64,000 nt of DNA from Herbidospora solisilvae. Lineage in GTDB: Bacteria > Actinomycetota > Actinomycetes > Streptosporangiales > Streptosporangiaceae. The notes beneath the pieces are model-generated. The model was given only the letters and a program-made list of their open reading frames with translations. It was not told the origin of the DNA and did not search any database. The translations under genes and the position numbers were made by a program. The DNA lies in NCBI RefSeq assembly GCF_009901565.1, contig NZ_WXEW01000003.1, positions 497,312 to 561,311 of the forward strand, in the 5' to 3' direction. Positions 8,673-17,755 of this stretch are shown one piece after another (within the stretch, counting starts at the first letter, position 1; each line of letters begins with the position of its first letter).

Positions 8673-9371
8673 ATGGAGACACGGCTCGGGTTGGTGCGGC
8701 GGGCGCGGAAGATGAACCGGATCCTGGCCGAGACCTATCCCGACGCCCACTGCGAGCTCAACTTCGCCGACGCGTTCCAGTTGCTCGTCGCGACGGTGCT
8801 GTCGGCGCAGACGACCGACGTGCGGGTCAACCTGACCACCCCGGCGCTGTTCGCCAAATATCCGACGCCCGAGGACATGGCCGTCGCCGACCCCGACGAC
8901 ATGGAGGCGATCCTGCGGCCGACCGGGTTCTTCCGGGCCAAGACCAAGTCGGTCATCGGCCTGTCGATCGCCATCAGAGACCGGTTCGGCGGCGAGGTGC
9001 CGCGGAAGATGGCCGACCTCGTCACCCTGCCCGGGGTCGGGCGCAAGACCGCCAACGTCGTGCTCGGCAACGCGTTCGGGGTGCCGGGGCTGACCGTCGA
9101 CACCCACTTCCAGCGCCTGGTGAAGCGGTTCGGGTGGATCGAGGGCGAGCTCGACCCGGTCAAGATCGAGCAGGAGATCGGGCAGCTCATCCCGAAGAAG
9201 GAGTGGACGGTCTTCTCCCACCGCATCATCTGGCACGGCCGCCGGATCTGCATCGCCCGCAAACCGGCCTGCGGGGCCTGCCCTCTGGCGGCGCTCTGCC
9301 CCTCGTACGGCACCGGCCCCACCGACCCCGAGGCCGCCGCCAAGCTGGTGCGTTCGGGACCGTTCTCGTGA
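8673..9371 (+). CDS. nth: Endonuclease III (DNA glycosylase/AP lyase)
   Basis: 232 aa. It removes oxidised pyrimidines in base-excision repair. The HhH motif [14 protein letters not shown] contains the catalytic Lys, and the catalytic Asp is in VDTHFQRL. The four Fe-S cysteines are arranged C-x6-C-x2-C-x5-C around [17 protein letters not shown]. The ATG at 8673 gives the standard length; longer in-frame extension upstream is not conserved-looking. Position next to NUDIX and marP matches the mycobacterial order. Confidence 0.95.
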   Translation: METRLGLVRRARKMNRILAETYPDAHCELNFADAFQLLVATVLSAQTTDVRVNLTTPALFAKYPTPEDMAVADPDDMEAILRPTGFFRAKTKSVIGLSIAIRDRFGGEVPRKMADLVTLPGVGRKTANVVLGNAFGVPGLTVDTHFQRLVKRFGWIEGELDPVKIEQEIGQLIPKKEWTVFSHRIIWHGRRICIARKPACGACPLAALCPSYGTGPTDPEAAAKLVRSGPFS

Positions 9372-9408
9372 CGGGAAGCTTCGCGGGGCGCCGGCGGTTG
9401 GAGTGTCC

Positions 9409-10053
9409 ATGACCGACGTACCCGCCTGGATCACCGACGCGGCGGAGAAGGCCGGTCGGAGCCCGGTCCCCCTCGCGATGCGCCCGCCCCGGAACGGCGG
9501 TCGCAAGGCCGCCGTCCTGCTGCTGTTCGGCGACGGTCCGGCCGGGCCCGACATCCTGCTCATCCAGCGCAGTTCCAAAGGACGCAACCACGCCGGTCAG
9601 CCCGCCTTCCCCGGTGGCGGGGTCGACCCCGGCGACGACGGCCCGGTCGGCGCGGCCCTCCGCGAGGCCGCCGAGGAGACCGGGCTCGACCCCGAGGGCG
9701 TGAAGGTGCTCGGCGTCATGCCCGAGCTCTACCTGTCGCACAGCGACAACCGCGTCACCCCCGTCATCGGCTGGTGGCACACCCCCTGTGCCGTGCACGC
9801 CGCCTCACCCGACGAGGTCGAGTCGGTCGAACGGGTGCCCGTGGCCGAACTCGTCGATCCCGCCAACCGGTTCAGGCTGCGTCACCCGAGCGGGTTCGTC
9901 GGCCCCGCGTTCCGCGTGCGCGGCCTGCTGGTCTGGGGCTTCACCGCCGGGGTGCTCGACGGCGTGCTCGCCACCTGCGGCTTCGAGCGGCCGTGGGACC
10001 GGTCACGGATCGAGGACCTGCCCCCTGACGTCGTGAACCTCGCCTCCCGTTAG
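9409..10053 (+). CDS. NUDIX hydrolase, CoA-pyrophosphatase (NUDT7/8) type
   Basis: 214 aa. The CoA-recognition signature LLIQRSSKGRNHAGQ with AFPGGG precedes a NUDIX box ending REAAEETGL. An Asp replaces the usual first acidic residue of the box. The predicted reaction splits CoA or acyl-CoA to phosphopantetheine and 3',5'-ADP. The ATG at 9409 is preferred over GTG 9403 because GGAG lies 6 bp upstream. The 3' end overlaps the convergent HEAT-repeat gene by 51 bp. Confidence 0.9.
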   Translation: MTDVPAWITDAAEKAGRSPVPLAMRPPRNGGRKAAVLLLFGDGPAGPDILLIQRSSKGRNHAGQPAFPGGGVDPGDDGPVGAALREAAEETGLDPEGVKVLGVMPELYLSHSDNRVTPVIGWWHTPCAVHAASPDEVESVERVPVAELVDPANRFRLRHPSGFVGPAFRVRGLLVWGFTAGVLDGVLATCGFERPWDRSRIEDLPPDVVNLASR

Positions 10054-10548
10054 CGCCAGCCCCAGCGTCGCCCAGTCGGCCACGTCGTCGTCGCGGTCGG
10101 CCGCCAGGCGGCGCAGCGCCGCGACCCCGGCCGGGTCGGCCGGGCGGCCGACGACGTTCGGGAGGGCGTACGCGGCGCCGTAGCGGACCGTCGCCTCCGG
10201 ATGGGACGCGAGCTCGATCACCGAGGGCAGCGCCCGCGGGTCGCGCAGATGACCGAAGGCGATGAGCACCGAGTAGAGCACGCGAGGTTCGGTCTCGCTC
10301 GCGGCCAGGAAACGCAGCACCGGCAAGGTCTTGTCGGCGAACGGCCGGTCACGTCCGAGTTCTCCGAGAATGTCGACTCCGAGAACTCTCTCCGTGGCCG
10401 TCTCGGCGGCGCACAGGCGCCGCGCGGCGGTGAAAGTCTCCAGGTCGCCGCGTTCCTGCAAGGCGGCGATGGCGTCCCAGCGGGTCGGGCCGTCCGGGTC
10501 TCCATCGGCCAGTGCGGTCTGGATCAGTTCCTCAACAGGTCCCCCCAT
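10003..10548 (-). CDS. HEAT-repeat protein
   Basis: 181 aa, all helical. It has repeated HEAT-like units such as LRDPRALPSVIELASHPEATV followed by RYGAAYALPNVV, and DPAGVAALRRLAADRDDDV followed by ADWATLGLAL. HEAT proteins of this kind are protein-interaction scaffolds, and no catalytic motif is present. The gene is convergent with, and overlaps, the NUDIX gene at the 3' end and is divergent from marP. Confidence 0.78.
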   Translation of the reverse strand: MGGPVEELIQTALADGDPDGPTRWDAIAALQERGDLETFTAARRLCAAETATERVLGVDILGELGRDRPFADKTLPVLRFLAASETEPRVLYSVLIAFGHLRDPRALPSVIELASHPEATVRYGAAYALPNVVGRPADPAGVAALRRLAADRDDDVADWATLGLALTGGEVHDVRGQVLDP

Positions 10549-10659
10549 GGCGTCACGATATCGAGTGGACTGCGAAGAACCCGTGCACGAGACCGCGCGT
10601 GGCTGGATACGGTTAAGGGTGGTGGCCGGGCCCGGTGGCGATAGAGGTGGAATACAGGC

Positions 10660-11850
10660 GTGCAAGGCGATCTGCTCGACCTCATCCTGATCGGCCTGAT
10701 TCTGGCCTTCGCGGTGTCGGGGTATCGCCAGGGTTTCATCATCGGCGCGTTCAGCTTCGTGGGTTTCGCCGGAGGCGCGCTGGTCGGGATGTTCATCGCG
10801 CCGCCGATCGCCGGAGCACTGGTCAACGGTGAGACCGAGCGTGCGCTGCTCGCCATCGTCATCGTGTTCCTCGCCGCGACGGTCGGCCAGTTCGCCTCCT
10901 CGACGATCGGCGCCGTCGTGCGCTCCCACGTCACCTGGGAACCGGCCCGTGTCATCGACGCCTTCGGCGGCTCCCTCGCCAGCGGTCTGTCGGTGCTGGT
11001 GTTCGCCTGGCTGATCGGCTCGCTCGTCATCTCGATGAACTTCCCGCTGCCCAAGCAGCAGGTGAACGACTCGCTGCTGCTGAAGACGATGGACCAGGCG
11101 ATGCCCGAGGCGGCCCGCGACCTGACGCGCGGCTTCCGCGAGTTCGTCGACGCGTCGCCGTGGCCCGAGGTCTTCACCGCGATCGGCGGCGCGCAGTTCG
11201 TCGACGTCCCGGCCCCCGACGAGAGCATCATCAACGACCCGCAGCTGGCGCGGGCGCGCCGCGCGATCGTGAAGGTGCAGGGCACCGCGCCGACATGCCG
11301 CAAGCGCATCGAGGGCACCGGCTTCGCCTACGCCCCCCACCGCATCATGACCAACGCCCACGTCGTGGCCGGCGTCTCGCAGGACCTGCGGGTGACCGAC
11401 TACCGGGGCGCCAGCCACGACGCCCGGGTCGTGCTCTACAACCCCGACCGCGACATCGCGGTCCTCTACGTCGAGTCGCTCGACGTCAACCCGCTCAAGT
11501 TCGACATGGCCGCCGAGTCGAAAGACGACGCCATCATCGCGGGCTATCCGAAGGGCCACGGCTTCACCATCAAGCCGGCCCGCATCCGCGTGAAGCAGCC
11601 CGCCGAGTCCTACGACATCTACAACCGCCACACCGTCGACCGCGAGGTCTACGCGATCCGCGGCGAGGTGCAGCCGGGCAACTCGGGCGGGCCGCTGCTC
11701 GCTCCCGACGGGCGGGTCTTCGGGGTCATCTTCGCCGCCGCCACCGACCAGAAGGACACCGGCTACGCGCTGACGGCCGAAGAGGTCCGTACCGACGCCG
11801 AAGACGGCAGCGCGGCCATCGCCCGGGTCGATACCCAGGAGTGCGACTAA
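10660..11850 (+). CDS. marP: MarP-family membrane serine protease (CvpA + trypsin domain)
   Basis: 396 aa from GTG 10660. Residues about 1-150 are a CvpA-like domain with four membrane segments. After a linker comes an extracytoplasmic chymotrypsin-fold protease with His in TNAHVV, Asp in NPDRDIAVL and Ser in QPGNSGGPLL. Cys residues in APTCRKR and at the extreme C-terminus (TQECD) match the regulatory disulfide known for M. tuberculosis MarP, needed for acid and oxidative stress resistance. Location near nth and the ephE-like gene is syntenic with Rv3671c. Confidence 0.93.
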   Translation: MQGDLLDLILIGLILAFAVSGYRQGFIIGAFSFVGFAGGALVGMFIAPPIAGALVNGETERALLAIVIVFLAATVGQFASSTIGAVVRSHVTWEPARVIDAFGGSLASGLSVLVFAWLIGSLVISMNFPLPKQQVNDSLLLKTMDQAMPEAARDLTRGFREFVDASPWPEVFTAIGGAQFVDVPAPDESIINDPQLARARRAIVKVQGTAPTCRKRIEGTGFAYAPHRIMTNAHVVAGVSQDLRVTDYRGASHDARVVLYNPDRDIAVLYVESLDVNPLKFDMAAESKDDAIIAGYPKGHGFTIKPARIRVKQPAESYDIYNRHTVDREVYAIRGEVQPGNSGGPLLAPDGRVFGVIFAAATDQKDTGYALTAEEVRTDAEDGSAAIARVDTQECD

Positions 11851-12527
11851 CCGGTCGCGACCGTCGCCTCGATGCCGTCGAGCAGCCAGTTCAGGCCGCG
11901 TTCGAAGCTCTCGTCCCAGCCGTCGGTCGCGGTCAGCGGGCCGTGGGCGGCGAGGGCCGGATAGCGGTCGCTCTGCTGTGCCATGTGGTCTCTGGCGGCG
12001 TCGCGGGTCTCGGCGTCGGCGTTGACGAGCCAGGTCGCCTGCATGAGCGCCGAGCCGATGACGAAGTTCGACAACCCGAACGCGGCGGCCGTCAGGTGGG
12101 GCTCGGTCACTCCGGCGCCGACGAGGGCGGCGTACAGGAAATCGCTTCTGGCCAGCACGTTGGGGCCCAGCATCGGGCGGCCCAGTAGCGCGGCCGACCA
12201 CGGATGCCGCAGCAGGGTGGCCCGCCAGTCGCCGATCAGGCGGGTGACGCCGGCCCGCCACTCCTGGTCTTCGGGGATCGGGACGGCTGCGAAGATCGCG
12301 TCGAGCGCGAGGTCGAGGACGTCGTCTTTGGTCTTCACGTGCCAGTAGAGGGTGGTCGAGCCGGTGCCGAGCCGCTCGGCCAGCCGCCGCATGGTCAGCC
12401 GGTCGGCGCCCTCGGCGTCGAGCAGCGCCACGGCCTCGTCGACGATGCGCCGCCTGCTGAGCGGGGGGCCACCCCGTTCCTCTCGGCTGGACGTCCTCAG
12501 CCACACCCCACCGGTTCTCGCGTTCAC
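11847..12527 (-). CDS. TetR-family repressor (TetR_C-type) divergent from ABC-F gene
   Basis: 226 aa. The HTH (SRRRIVDEAVALLDAEGAD then GTGSTTLYWHVKTKDDVLD) is of the tetracycline-repressor subgroup, and the C-terminal domain is the matching helical type. The 3' end overlaps marP's stop by 4 bp. The 76-bp gap to the ABC-F ATPase contains interlocked inverted repeats, so this protein most likely controls that antibiotic-resistance-type gene. The inducer is unknown. Confidence 0.88.
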   Translation of the reverse strand: MNARTGGVWLRTSSREERGGPPLSRRRIVDEAVALLDAEGADRLTMRRLAERLGTGSTTLYWHVKTKDDVLDLALDAIFAAVPIPEDQEWRAGVTRLIGDWRATLLRHPWSAALLGRPMLGPNVLARSDFLYAALVGAGVTEPHLTAAAFGLSNFVIGSALMQATWLVNADAETRDAARDHMAQQSDRYPALAAHGPLTATDGWDESFERGLNWLLDGIEATVATG

Positions 12528-12547
12528 CCGGCCGAGTCTAGTATGAC

Positions 12548-12592
12548 GTTCGAGTACCGGATCGTTGGTCCGGTCACTCGAACAACGATCCG
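12548..12592 (+). promoter_or_regulatory. Interlocked inverted repeats upstream of ABC-F gene
   Basis: Arm A GTTCGAGT (12548-12555) pairs with ACTCGAAC (12576-12583). Arm B CGGATCGTTG (12558-12567) pairs with CAACGATCCG (12583-12592). The order is A-B-A'-B', so the two stems cannot form as simple hairpins together. They could be overlapping TetR operators or a leader RNA with alternative folds or a pseudoknot just before the GGAGG ribosome site at 12595-12599. Confidence 0.6.
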
Positions 12593-12603
12593 ATGGAGGT
12601 CGG

Positions 12604-14190
12604 ATGCCGGGACATGTCGACGTCGAACACCTGCGTTACATGCTGCCCGACGGGCGTCCGCTACTCGACGACGTGTCGTTCCGGGTGGGCGACGGCGTGA
12701 AGGCCGGCCTGGTCGGGCCGAACGGCGCGGGCAAGACCACCCTGTTGAGGCTCATCTCGGGTGACCTGCGGCCCGACGACGGCCGGGTGACCCAGACCGG
12801 CGGGCTCGGCGTCATGCGGCAGTTCGTCGGGAGCATCCGCGACCGGAGCACCGTCCACGACCTGCTGTTGTCGGTCGCGCCGCGGCACGTCAGGGACGCG
12901 GCGGCGGCCGTGTCGGCGGCCGAGGCGGCGCTGGCCGCCCGCGACGACGAGGCGAACCAGCTCGGCTACGCGCAGGCCGTCGCCGACTACGCCGACGCCG
13001 GCGGTTATGCCATGGAGACCGTCTGGGATGTGTGCGTCACCGCGTCGATGGGCCGGCCCTTCGACGCGGTCCGCGAGCGCCCGGTCACGACGCTGTCGGG
13101 CGGGGAGCAGAAACGCCTGGTCCTGGAGGCCCTGCTGCGCGGCCCCGACGAGGTGCTGCTGCTCGACGAGCCCGACAACTACCTCGACGTCGCGGGCAAA
13201 CAGTGGCTGGAGGGCCGTCTCGCCGCCACCACCAAGACGGTCCTGCTGGTCTCCCACGACCGGCAGCTCCTCGCGAACGTGGCCGACCGCATCGTCACCG
13301 TGGAGGACCGCGGCGTCTGGATCCACGGCGGCGGCTTCGCCACCTACGCCGCCGCCCGCGCCGACCGGATCGACCGGCTGGAGGAACGCCGCCGCCGCTG
13401 GGACGAGGAGCACGCCAGGCTCCGGCGGCTCGTGCACACCCTGCGGCAGACCTCGGCCAACAACGACGCGCTCTCGTCGGCCTACCGCGCCGCCCGCACC
13501 CGGCTCACCCGCTTCGAGCAGGCCGGACCGCCCGAACGGCCGCCGAAGACACAGAACGTGCGCATCCGGCTGCACGGCGGCCGGACCGGGAAACGTGCCG
13601 TGACGTGTGAGGACCTGGAGCTGACCGGCCTGACCAGACCGTTCGACACGGAGATCTGGTTCGGCGAGCGGGTGGGCGTGCTCGGCTCCAACGGGTCGGG
13701 CAAGTCGTCGTTCCTCCAGGTCATCGAGTCGGCGTACGGCGCGGCGTCCCCGGCGGTCCGGCTCGGGGCGCGGGTGCGGCCCGGCCGTTTCGTCCAGACC
13801 CACACGCGGCCCGACCTGCACGGCCGCCGCCCGGTCGACCTGGTCATGACGTCCGGCGCGCTCGTCCTGAACGACGCGATGGCCGCACTGGCCCGCTACG
13901 AACTGGCTCCCGCCGCAGGCCAGCTGTTCGAGACCCTGTCGGGCGGGCAGCAGGCGCGACTGCAGATCCTCCTGCTGGAGTTGTCAGGGGCGACGTTGCT
14001 GCTGCTCGACGAGCCCACCGACAACCTCGACCTGGCCGGGGCCGAGGCCCTGCAACAGGGGCTGGCGGGCTTCACCGGCACGGTGCTGGCGGTGACGCAC
14101 GACCGGTGGTTCGCGGCCGACTTCGACCGGTTCCTGGTCTTCGGCGCCGACGGCACCGTCTTCGAGAGCGCCGAACCGGTCTGGTCGTGA
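12604..14190 (+). CDS. ABC-F family ATPase (ribosome-protection/antibiotic-resistance type)
   Basis: 528 aa with two ABC domains and no membrane segments. Domain 1 has Walker A GPNGAGKTTLL, signature LSGGEQKR and Walker B LLLDEPDNYLDV. Domain 2 has GSNGSGKSSFL, LSGGQQARL and LLLDEPTDNLDL. The linker with charged helices (LEERRRRWDEEHARLRRL) is the P-site tRNA-interaction motif region. ABC-F proteins displace drugs from ribosomes or tune translation. Start at 12604 follows GGAGG; a TTG-based extension is unlikely because it lies in the operator. Divergent tetR implies inducible expression. Confidence 0.93.
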   Translation: MPGHVDVEHLRYMLPDGRPLLDDVSFRVGDGVKAGLVGPNGAGKTTLLRLISGDLRPDDGRVTQTGGLGVMRQFVGSIRDRSTVHDLLLSVAPRHVRDAAAAVSAAEAALAARDDEANQLGYAQAVADYADAGGYAMETVWDVCVTASMGRPFDAVRERPVTTLSGGEQKRLVLEALLRGPDEVLLLDEPDNYLDVAGKQWLEGRLAATTKTVLLVSHDRQLLANVADRIVTVEDRGVWIHGGGFATYAAARADRIDRLEERRRRWDEEHARLRRLVHTLRQTSANNDALSSAYRAARTRLTRFEQAGPPERPPKTQNVRIRLHGGRTGKRAVTCEDLELTGLTRPFDTEIWFGERVGVLGSNGSGKSSFLQVIESAYGAASPAVRLGARVRPGRFVQTHTRPDLHGRRPVDLVMTSGALVLNDAMAALARYELAPAAGQLFETLSGGQQARLQILLLELSGATLLLLDEPTDNLDLAGAEALQQGLAGFTGTVLAVTHDRWFAADFDRFLVFGADGTVFESAEPVWS

Positions 14191-15150
14191 TCACTCCGAC
14201 GAGGCCACCACGGCGTCGCCGGTGCGGCTGCGGTAGTAGAGGACGGACCTGCCGGCCCGGCGGCGTTCGATCAGGCCCGCGTCGAGCAGCACCTTCAGAT
14301 GGCGGCCCACCGAACCGAGCCCCTGGCCCGTCAGCGCGACCAGCTGCGTCGTGCTCTTGGGGGTGTCGAGCAGGACGAGCACGGTCGCGCGGGCGCTGCC
14401 CAGCAGACGGCCGAGCGGCCCGGAGACCTCGCGCACCTCGGTGAGCACGCCCGCGGCCGGATAGATGACCGCGTAACGGTGCGGATGCTCCCACGCCACC
14501 CATCTGTGCCGGGGCGTGACCGGCACGAACATGAGCCGCGCCGTCGTGATGTCGCGGGGCGGGTTGCTGGTCGTGTTGATCTGCAACCGGCTGTCGCCCA
14601 GCCAGCGCATGCCCGGACGCATGTCATTGAGCGCCGCCTCCCAGCCGCCCATGCTCAGGCTGCCGATGCGGCCGATGATGTCGGCTTCGAGGATCCTCCT
14701 GCGCCGGTCCCAGGTGGGTTCGACCGCTTCCGTCCACACCCATTCCAGTACGGACGCCGCCCGTTCGGCCAGGTCGGCGCGGCGCAGCGGGCCCGGCAAC
14801 ATCCGGCCGAGGGAGACCTCCAGGTCGGCGTAGACGACGTCGGGCGGGGTGTTCCTGATGGTGGCGACCTCGTCGGCGAAGGTCGGCTCACCTGTGCCGG
14901 TGGGCGCCGGGACGAGGAAGTCGGCGACCCACTCGCGTCCGTTCGCGGCGCGCATCAGCAGGTCGTCGAGGGGGTCGGCGGCGAGGCGGGCCTTGAAGCG
15001 GTCGGCGTGCCGGTCGAACCAGAGCCGCTCACCCGGATGGGCGGGGTGGGCGCCGCCGAGGGCGAACATGCACGCGGTGGTCTCGGCGAGTGGCGACACC
15101 ACGAACCTGCTCCCGGCCAGCGTGTCCGCGCCGACCTGCCACCAGCCCAT
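14191..15150 (-). CDS. ArsR-family HTH regulator with large N-terminal DUF5937-like domain
   Basis: 319 aa. The N-terminal 230 residues (MGWWQVGADTLAGSRF through a VPVTPRHRWVAW segment) match the DUF5937-type domain found on actinobacterial ArsR regulators. The C-terminal 80 residues form a winged HTH with TTQLVALTGQGLGSVGRHLK and a wing ending SVLYYRSR. No metal-binding CxC is present. It is divergent from the MFS transporter at 15232, which it probably regulates. It converges tail-to-tail on the ABC-F gene with no gap. Confidence 0.85.
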   Translation of the reverse strand: MGWWQVGADTLAGSRFVVSPLAETTACMFALGGAHPAHPGERLWFDRHADRFKARLAADPLDDLLMRAANGREWVADFLVPAPTGTGEPTFADEVATIRNTPPDVVYADLEVSLGRMLPGPLRRADLAERAASVLEWVWTEAVEPTWDRRRRILEADIIGRIGSLSMGGWEAALNDMRPGMRWLGDSRLQINTTSNPPRDITTARLMFVPVTPRHRWVAWEHPHRYAVIYPAAGVLTEVREVSGPLGRLLGSARATVLVLLDTPKSTTQLVALTGQGLGSVGRHLKVLLDAGLIERRRAGRSVLYYRSRTGDAVVASSE

Positions 15151-15231
15151 GCCACCCTCTCCCGTGCCGGTCGTTTCGCGTCCTGGCGAAACATTACCGG
15201 CTCTGACCTGCGGGGACGGAATGTGTTCTGT

Positions 15232-16407
15232 ATGCGTACATATCGGGAGTTGTTTGCTACCAAGGAGTTCGCGCCGCTGTTCGCGACGTCCACGTTGCAG
15301 GTCGTGGCGTCGACGATCGGGAACCTCGCGCTCGGGACGCTCGTGTTCGAGGCGACCGGGTCGCCGCTGCTCTCGGCGCTGGCCATGTTCGGGCCGCTGC
15401 TCGCGCAGGTGGTCGGGGCGACGCTGCTGATGTCGGCCGCCGACCGGCTGCCGCCCCGGATGGCGCTCGCGGGGCTGGCCGTGGTCTTCGGGGTCGGCGC
15501 GGCCGTGCAGGCGATTCCCGACCTGCCGATCGCGGTGCGGTTCGCCGTGCTCGTCGTGATCGGCGTGGTCGCGTCGGTCGGCGGCGGGGTGCGTTACGGG
15601 CTGCTGAACGAGATCCTCACGCGCGACGGGTTCCTGCTCGGCCGCTCGGTGCTCAACATGGCCGTCGGCGGTTCGCAGATCGCCGGGTTCGCGACCGGAG
15701 GGCTCCTGGTCGCGCTGTTCACCCCCGTCCAGACGCTGCTGGTCAGCGCCGCGCTGGAGCTCGTCGCCGCCCTGGTCGTGCTGCTCGGGTTGTCGAGACG
15801 GCCTCCGCGCGCGTCCGGGCGGCCGTCGGTGGCGCAGACGTGGCAGGACAACTCGCGGCTCTGGGCGTCCCGGCCCCGGCGGTACGTCTTCTTGGCCCTC
15901 TGGGTGCCGAACGGGCTGATCGTGGGGTGCGAGTCGTTGTTCGTCTCGTACGACCCCGGCAGCGCCGGCGTCCTGTTCGCGTTCGCCGCCTTCGGCATGC
16001 TGATCGGCGACACCCTCGTCGGGCGGTTCGTCCCGGCAGGCTGGCGGGAACGGCTGGGCGGCCCGATGCGCCTGCTCCTGGCCGTCCCCTACCTGGTCTT
16101 CTTCACCGACCCGCCGATCGGCGTCGCGGTCGCCGCGGTGACCCTCGCCAGCGTCGGATACGCCGCCAGCCTGCTCCTCCAGGAACGCCTGATGGCCCTC
16201 ACCCCCGACGAGCTCAGCGGGCACGCCCTCGGGCTGAACGGCTCGGGGATGATGGTCATGCAGGGGGTGGGCGCGGCCGTGGCGGGGTCGGTGGCCCAGT
16301 TCAGCGACCCGGCCACGGCGATGACCGTGATGGCCGTGGCGTCGGTCGCGGTCACGCTGGCCCTGGCTCCAGGGCTGCGACCGCGACCGGCGGAGGTCTC
16401 CGCCTAG
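15232..16407 (+). CDS. MFS transporter
   Basis: 391 aa integral membrane protein with about 10-12 hydrophobic segments. The N-terminal part (TSTLQVVASTIGNLALG) and the tail (GSGMMVMQGVGAAVAG) are typical of small drug/proton MFS exporters of actinobacteria. The central cytoplasmic loop is short and basic (SRRPPRASGRPS). The partner regulator is the divergent DUF5937-ArsR gene. The stop overlaps the convergent DUF309 gene by 4 bp. The substrate is unknown. Confidence 0.88.
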   Translation: MRTYRELFATKEFAPLFATSTLQVVASTIGNLALGTLVFEATGSPLLSALAMFGPLLAQVVGATLLMSAADRLPPRMALAGLAVVFGVGAAVQAIPDLPIAVRFAVLVVIGVVASVGGGVRYGLLNEILTRDGFLLGRSVLNMAVGGSQIAGFATGGLLVALFTPVQTLLVSAALELVAALVVLLGLSRRPPRASGRPSVAQTWQDNSRLWASRPRRYVFLALWVPNGLIVGCESLFVSYDPGSAGVLFAFAAFGMLIGDTLVGRFVPAGWRERLGGPMRLLLAVPYLVFFTDPPIGVAVAAVTLASVGYAASLLLQERLMALTPDELSGHALGLNGSGMMVMQGVGAAVAGSVAQFSDPATAMTVMAVASVAVTLALAPGLRPRPAEVSA

Positions 16408-16832
16408 GCCCCCAGCGCGGCCAGCAGGTCGTCGATCGACCGGGCTCGGGCGGCCAGCGCCGCGTCGATCCCGTAGGGCCGGCCTTCGATTGGGGCCAGG
16501 CGTCCGGCGCCCCGGTCCAGCAGGGTCTCCGCACCCCGCGTGTTGCCCCGTTGCAGATGGGTCAGGCCGACGCAGATCTGGGCCAGGCCCTGCCACAGTT
16601 CCCGCTCCTCCGGCGGGCACGACTTCCAGCGGCCCTCGAAGATCTCGTGGGCGTGGAACGGGCGGCCGAGGCGCAACATCTCGACGCCGTCTTCGACGGC
16701 CTGCTGCGCCGTGGGGGCGTAGTCGTCGGGGACGCGGGCCACGCCTTCGGCGCCGTGGGGGAGGGGGCGGCCGAAGGCGTCTCGGGGGCGGGCGTTGCGG
16801 GCCCGGCCCTCGGCGTCGCGGTCGCGGGTCAT
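16404..16832 (-). CDS. DUF309-family protein
   Basis: 142 aa. The family motif HAHEIFEGRWK followed by ERELWQGLAQICVGLTH and LQRGNTRGAETLL is clear. DUF309 proteins are small helical proteins of unknown function. The start overlaps the stop of the alpha/beta hydrolase by 4 bp, so both are in the leftward operon that also includes the DUF1469 gene. Confidence 0.87.
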   Translation of the reverse strand: MTRDRDAEGRARNARPRDAFGRPLPHGAEGVARVPDDYAPTAQQAVEDGVEMLRLGRPFHAHEIFEGRWKSCPPEERELWQGLAQICVGLTHLQRGNTRGAETLLDRGAGRLAPIEGRPYGIDAALAARARSIDDLLAALGA

Positions 16833-17755
16833 CGGTCGGGCTCGGGGTCGGCCAGCCAGGAGGTCAGTTCACCGGTGAACACGTCGGGACGTTCCTCGTG
16901 GGGGAAGTGGCCCGCGCCCTCGATCAGGCGCCAGCGGTAGGGGGCGGCGACGTACTGGCCCGAACCCTGGGCGGTGCGGGGCAGCATGCACGGATCGAGC
17001 GCGCCGTGGAGTTGCAGGGTCGGGGCCTCGACCTCGCGGCGCATCTGGCGGGCGTAGCGGCGGCCGTCGGGGCGGAGCTGCGAGCGGGCGAACCAGCGGT
17101 GGTATTCCAGGGCGCAGTGGGCCGACGCGGGAATGCGGAACACGTCCTGGTAGACCGGGTTGAGCTCCTCGGAGGGCCAGGCGGGCCCCGCCCACGCGTC
17201 GAGCAGCCGGCCGACGCGGGCGGCGTTCTTGCGGGTCAGCCGGTGTTCGGGCCACAGCGGCACCTGGAAGCCGAACGCGTGGCGGCTGGCCCTCAGTTGC
17301 CTCGGGTCGGTGAGCAGGGCGGTGCGCAGGCGCAGCGGGTGGGGCGCCGAGACGACCACCAGGCGGCGCACGAACTTGGCGTCGCGGGCGGCCATCGTCC
17401 AGCCCATCAAGCCGCCCCAGCCGTGGCCGACGACGATCGCGCCGGTCTCGCCCATGGCCCTGATCAGGCCGGCCGCGTCTCCGGCCAGGGTCGGCAGGTC
17501 GTATCCCCGGGGCGGCTTGTCGCTGGCGCCGTACCCCCGGAGATCGACCGCGACGGCCCGGTAGCCGGCGGCCGGCAGGGCCTCGAGCTGGTGCCGCCAG
17601 GTCCACCAGAACTGCGGGAAGCCGTGCAGCAGCAGCACGAGCGGGCCTTCACCGGCCTCCACCACGTGGAAGCGGGTGCCCCCGGCGTGGATCCAGCGGT
17701 GTTCCCACGGGCCCTCGGCCCGGACCAGCTGGTTCTCCTCCGGGGCCTGTTTCAT
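16829..17755 (-). CDS. Alpha/beta hydrolase, EphE-like, with atypical nucleophile elbow
   Basis: 308 aa alpha/beta hydrolase. It has the oxyanion HGFPQFWWTW motif, the conserved AVDLRGYGASDKP loop and the late His in EGAGHFPHEE. The nucleophile elbow reads VGHGWGG: the residue that is Asp in epoxide hydrolases (GHDWGG) or Ser in esterases is Gly. Synteny with M. tuberculosis ephE (Rv3670, between marP and a membrane protein) supports orthology, but the missing nucleophile makes epoxide hydrolysis questionable. Confidence 0.88.
   Translation of the reverse strand: MKQAPEENQLVRAEGPWEHRWIHAGGTRFHVVEAGEGPLVLLLHGFPQFWWTWRHQLEALPAAGYRAVAVDLRGYGASDKPPRGYDLPTLAGDAAGLIRAMGETGAIVVGHGWGGLMGWTMAARDAKFVRRLVVVSAPHPLRLRTALLTDPRQLRASRHAFGFQVPLWPEHRLTRKNAARVGRLLDAWAGPAWPSEELNPVYQDVFRIPASAHCALEYHRWFARSQLRPDGRRYARQMRREVEAPTLQLHGALDPCMLPRTAQGSGQYVAAPYRWRLIEGAGHFPHEERPDVFTGELTSWLADPEPDR

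Noticed and set aside
10549-12504. Leftward extension of the HEAT-protein frame and overlapping frames opposite marP
   Set aside because: The frame upstream of 10548 is antisense to marP and to the TetR gene and has no domain; only the last 181 codons are a real protein.
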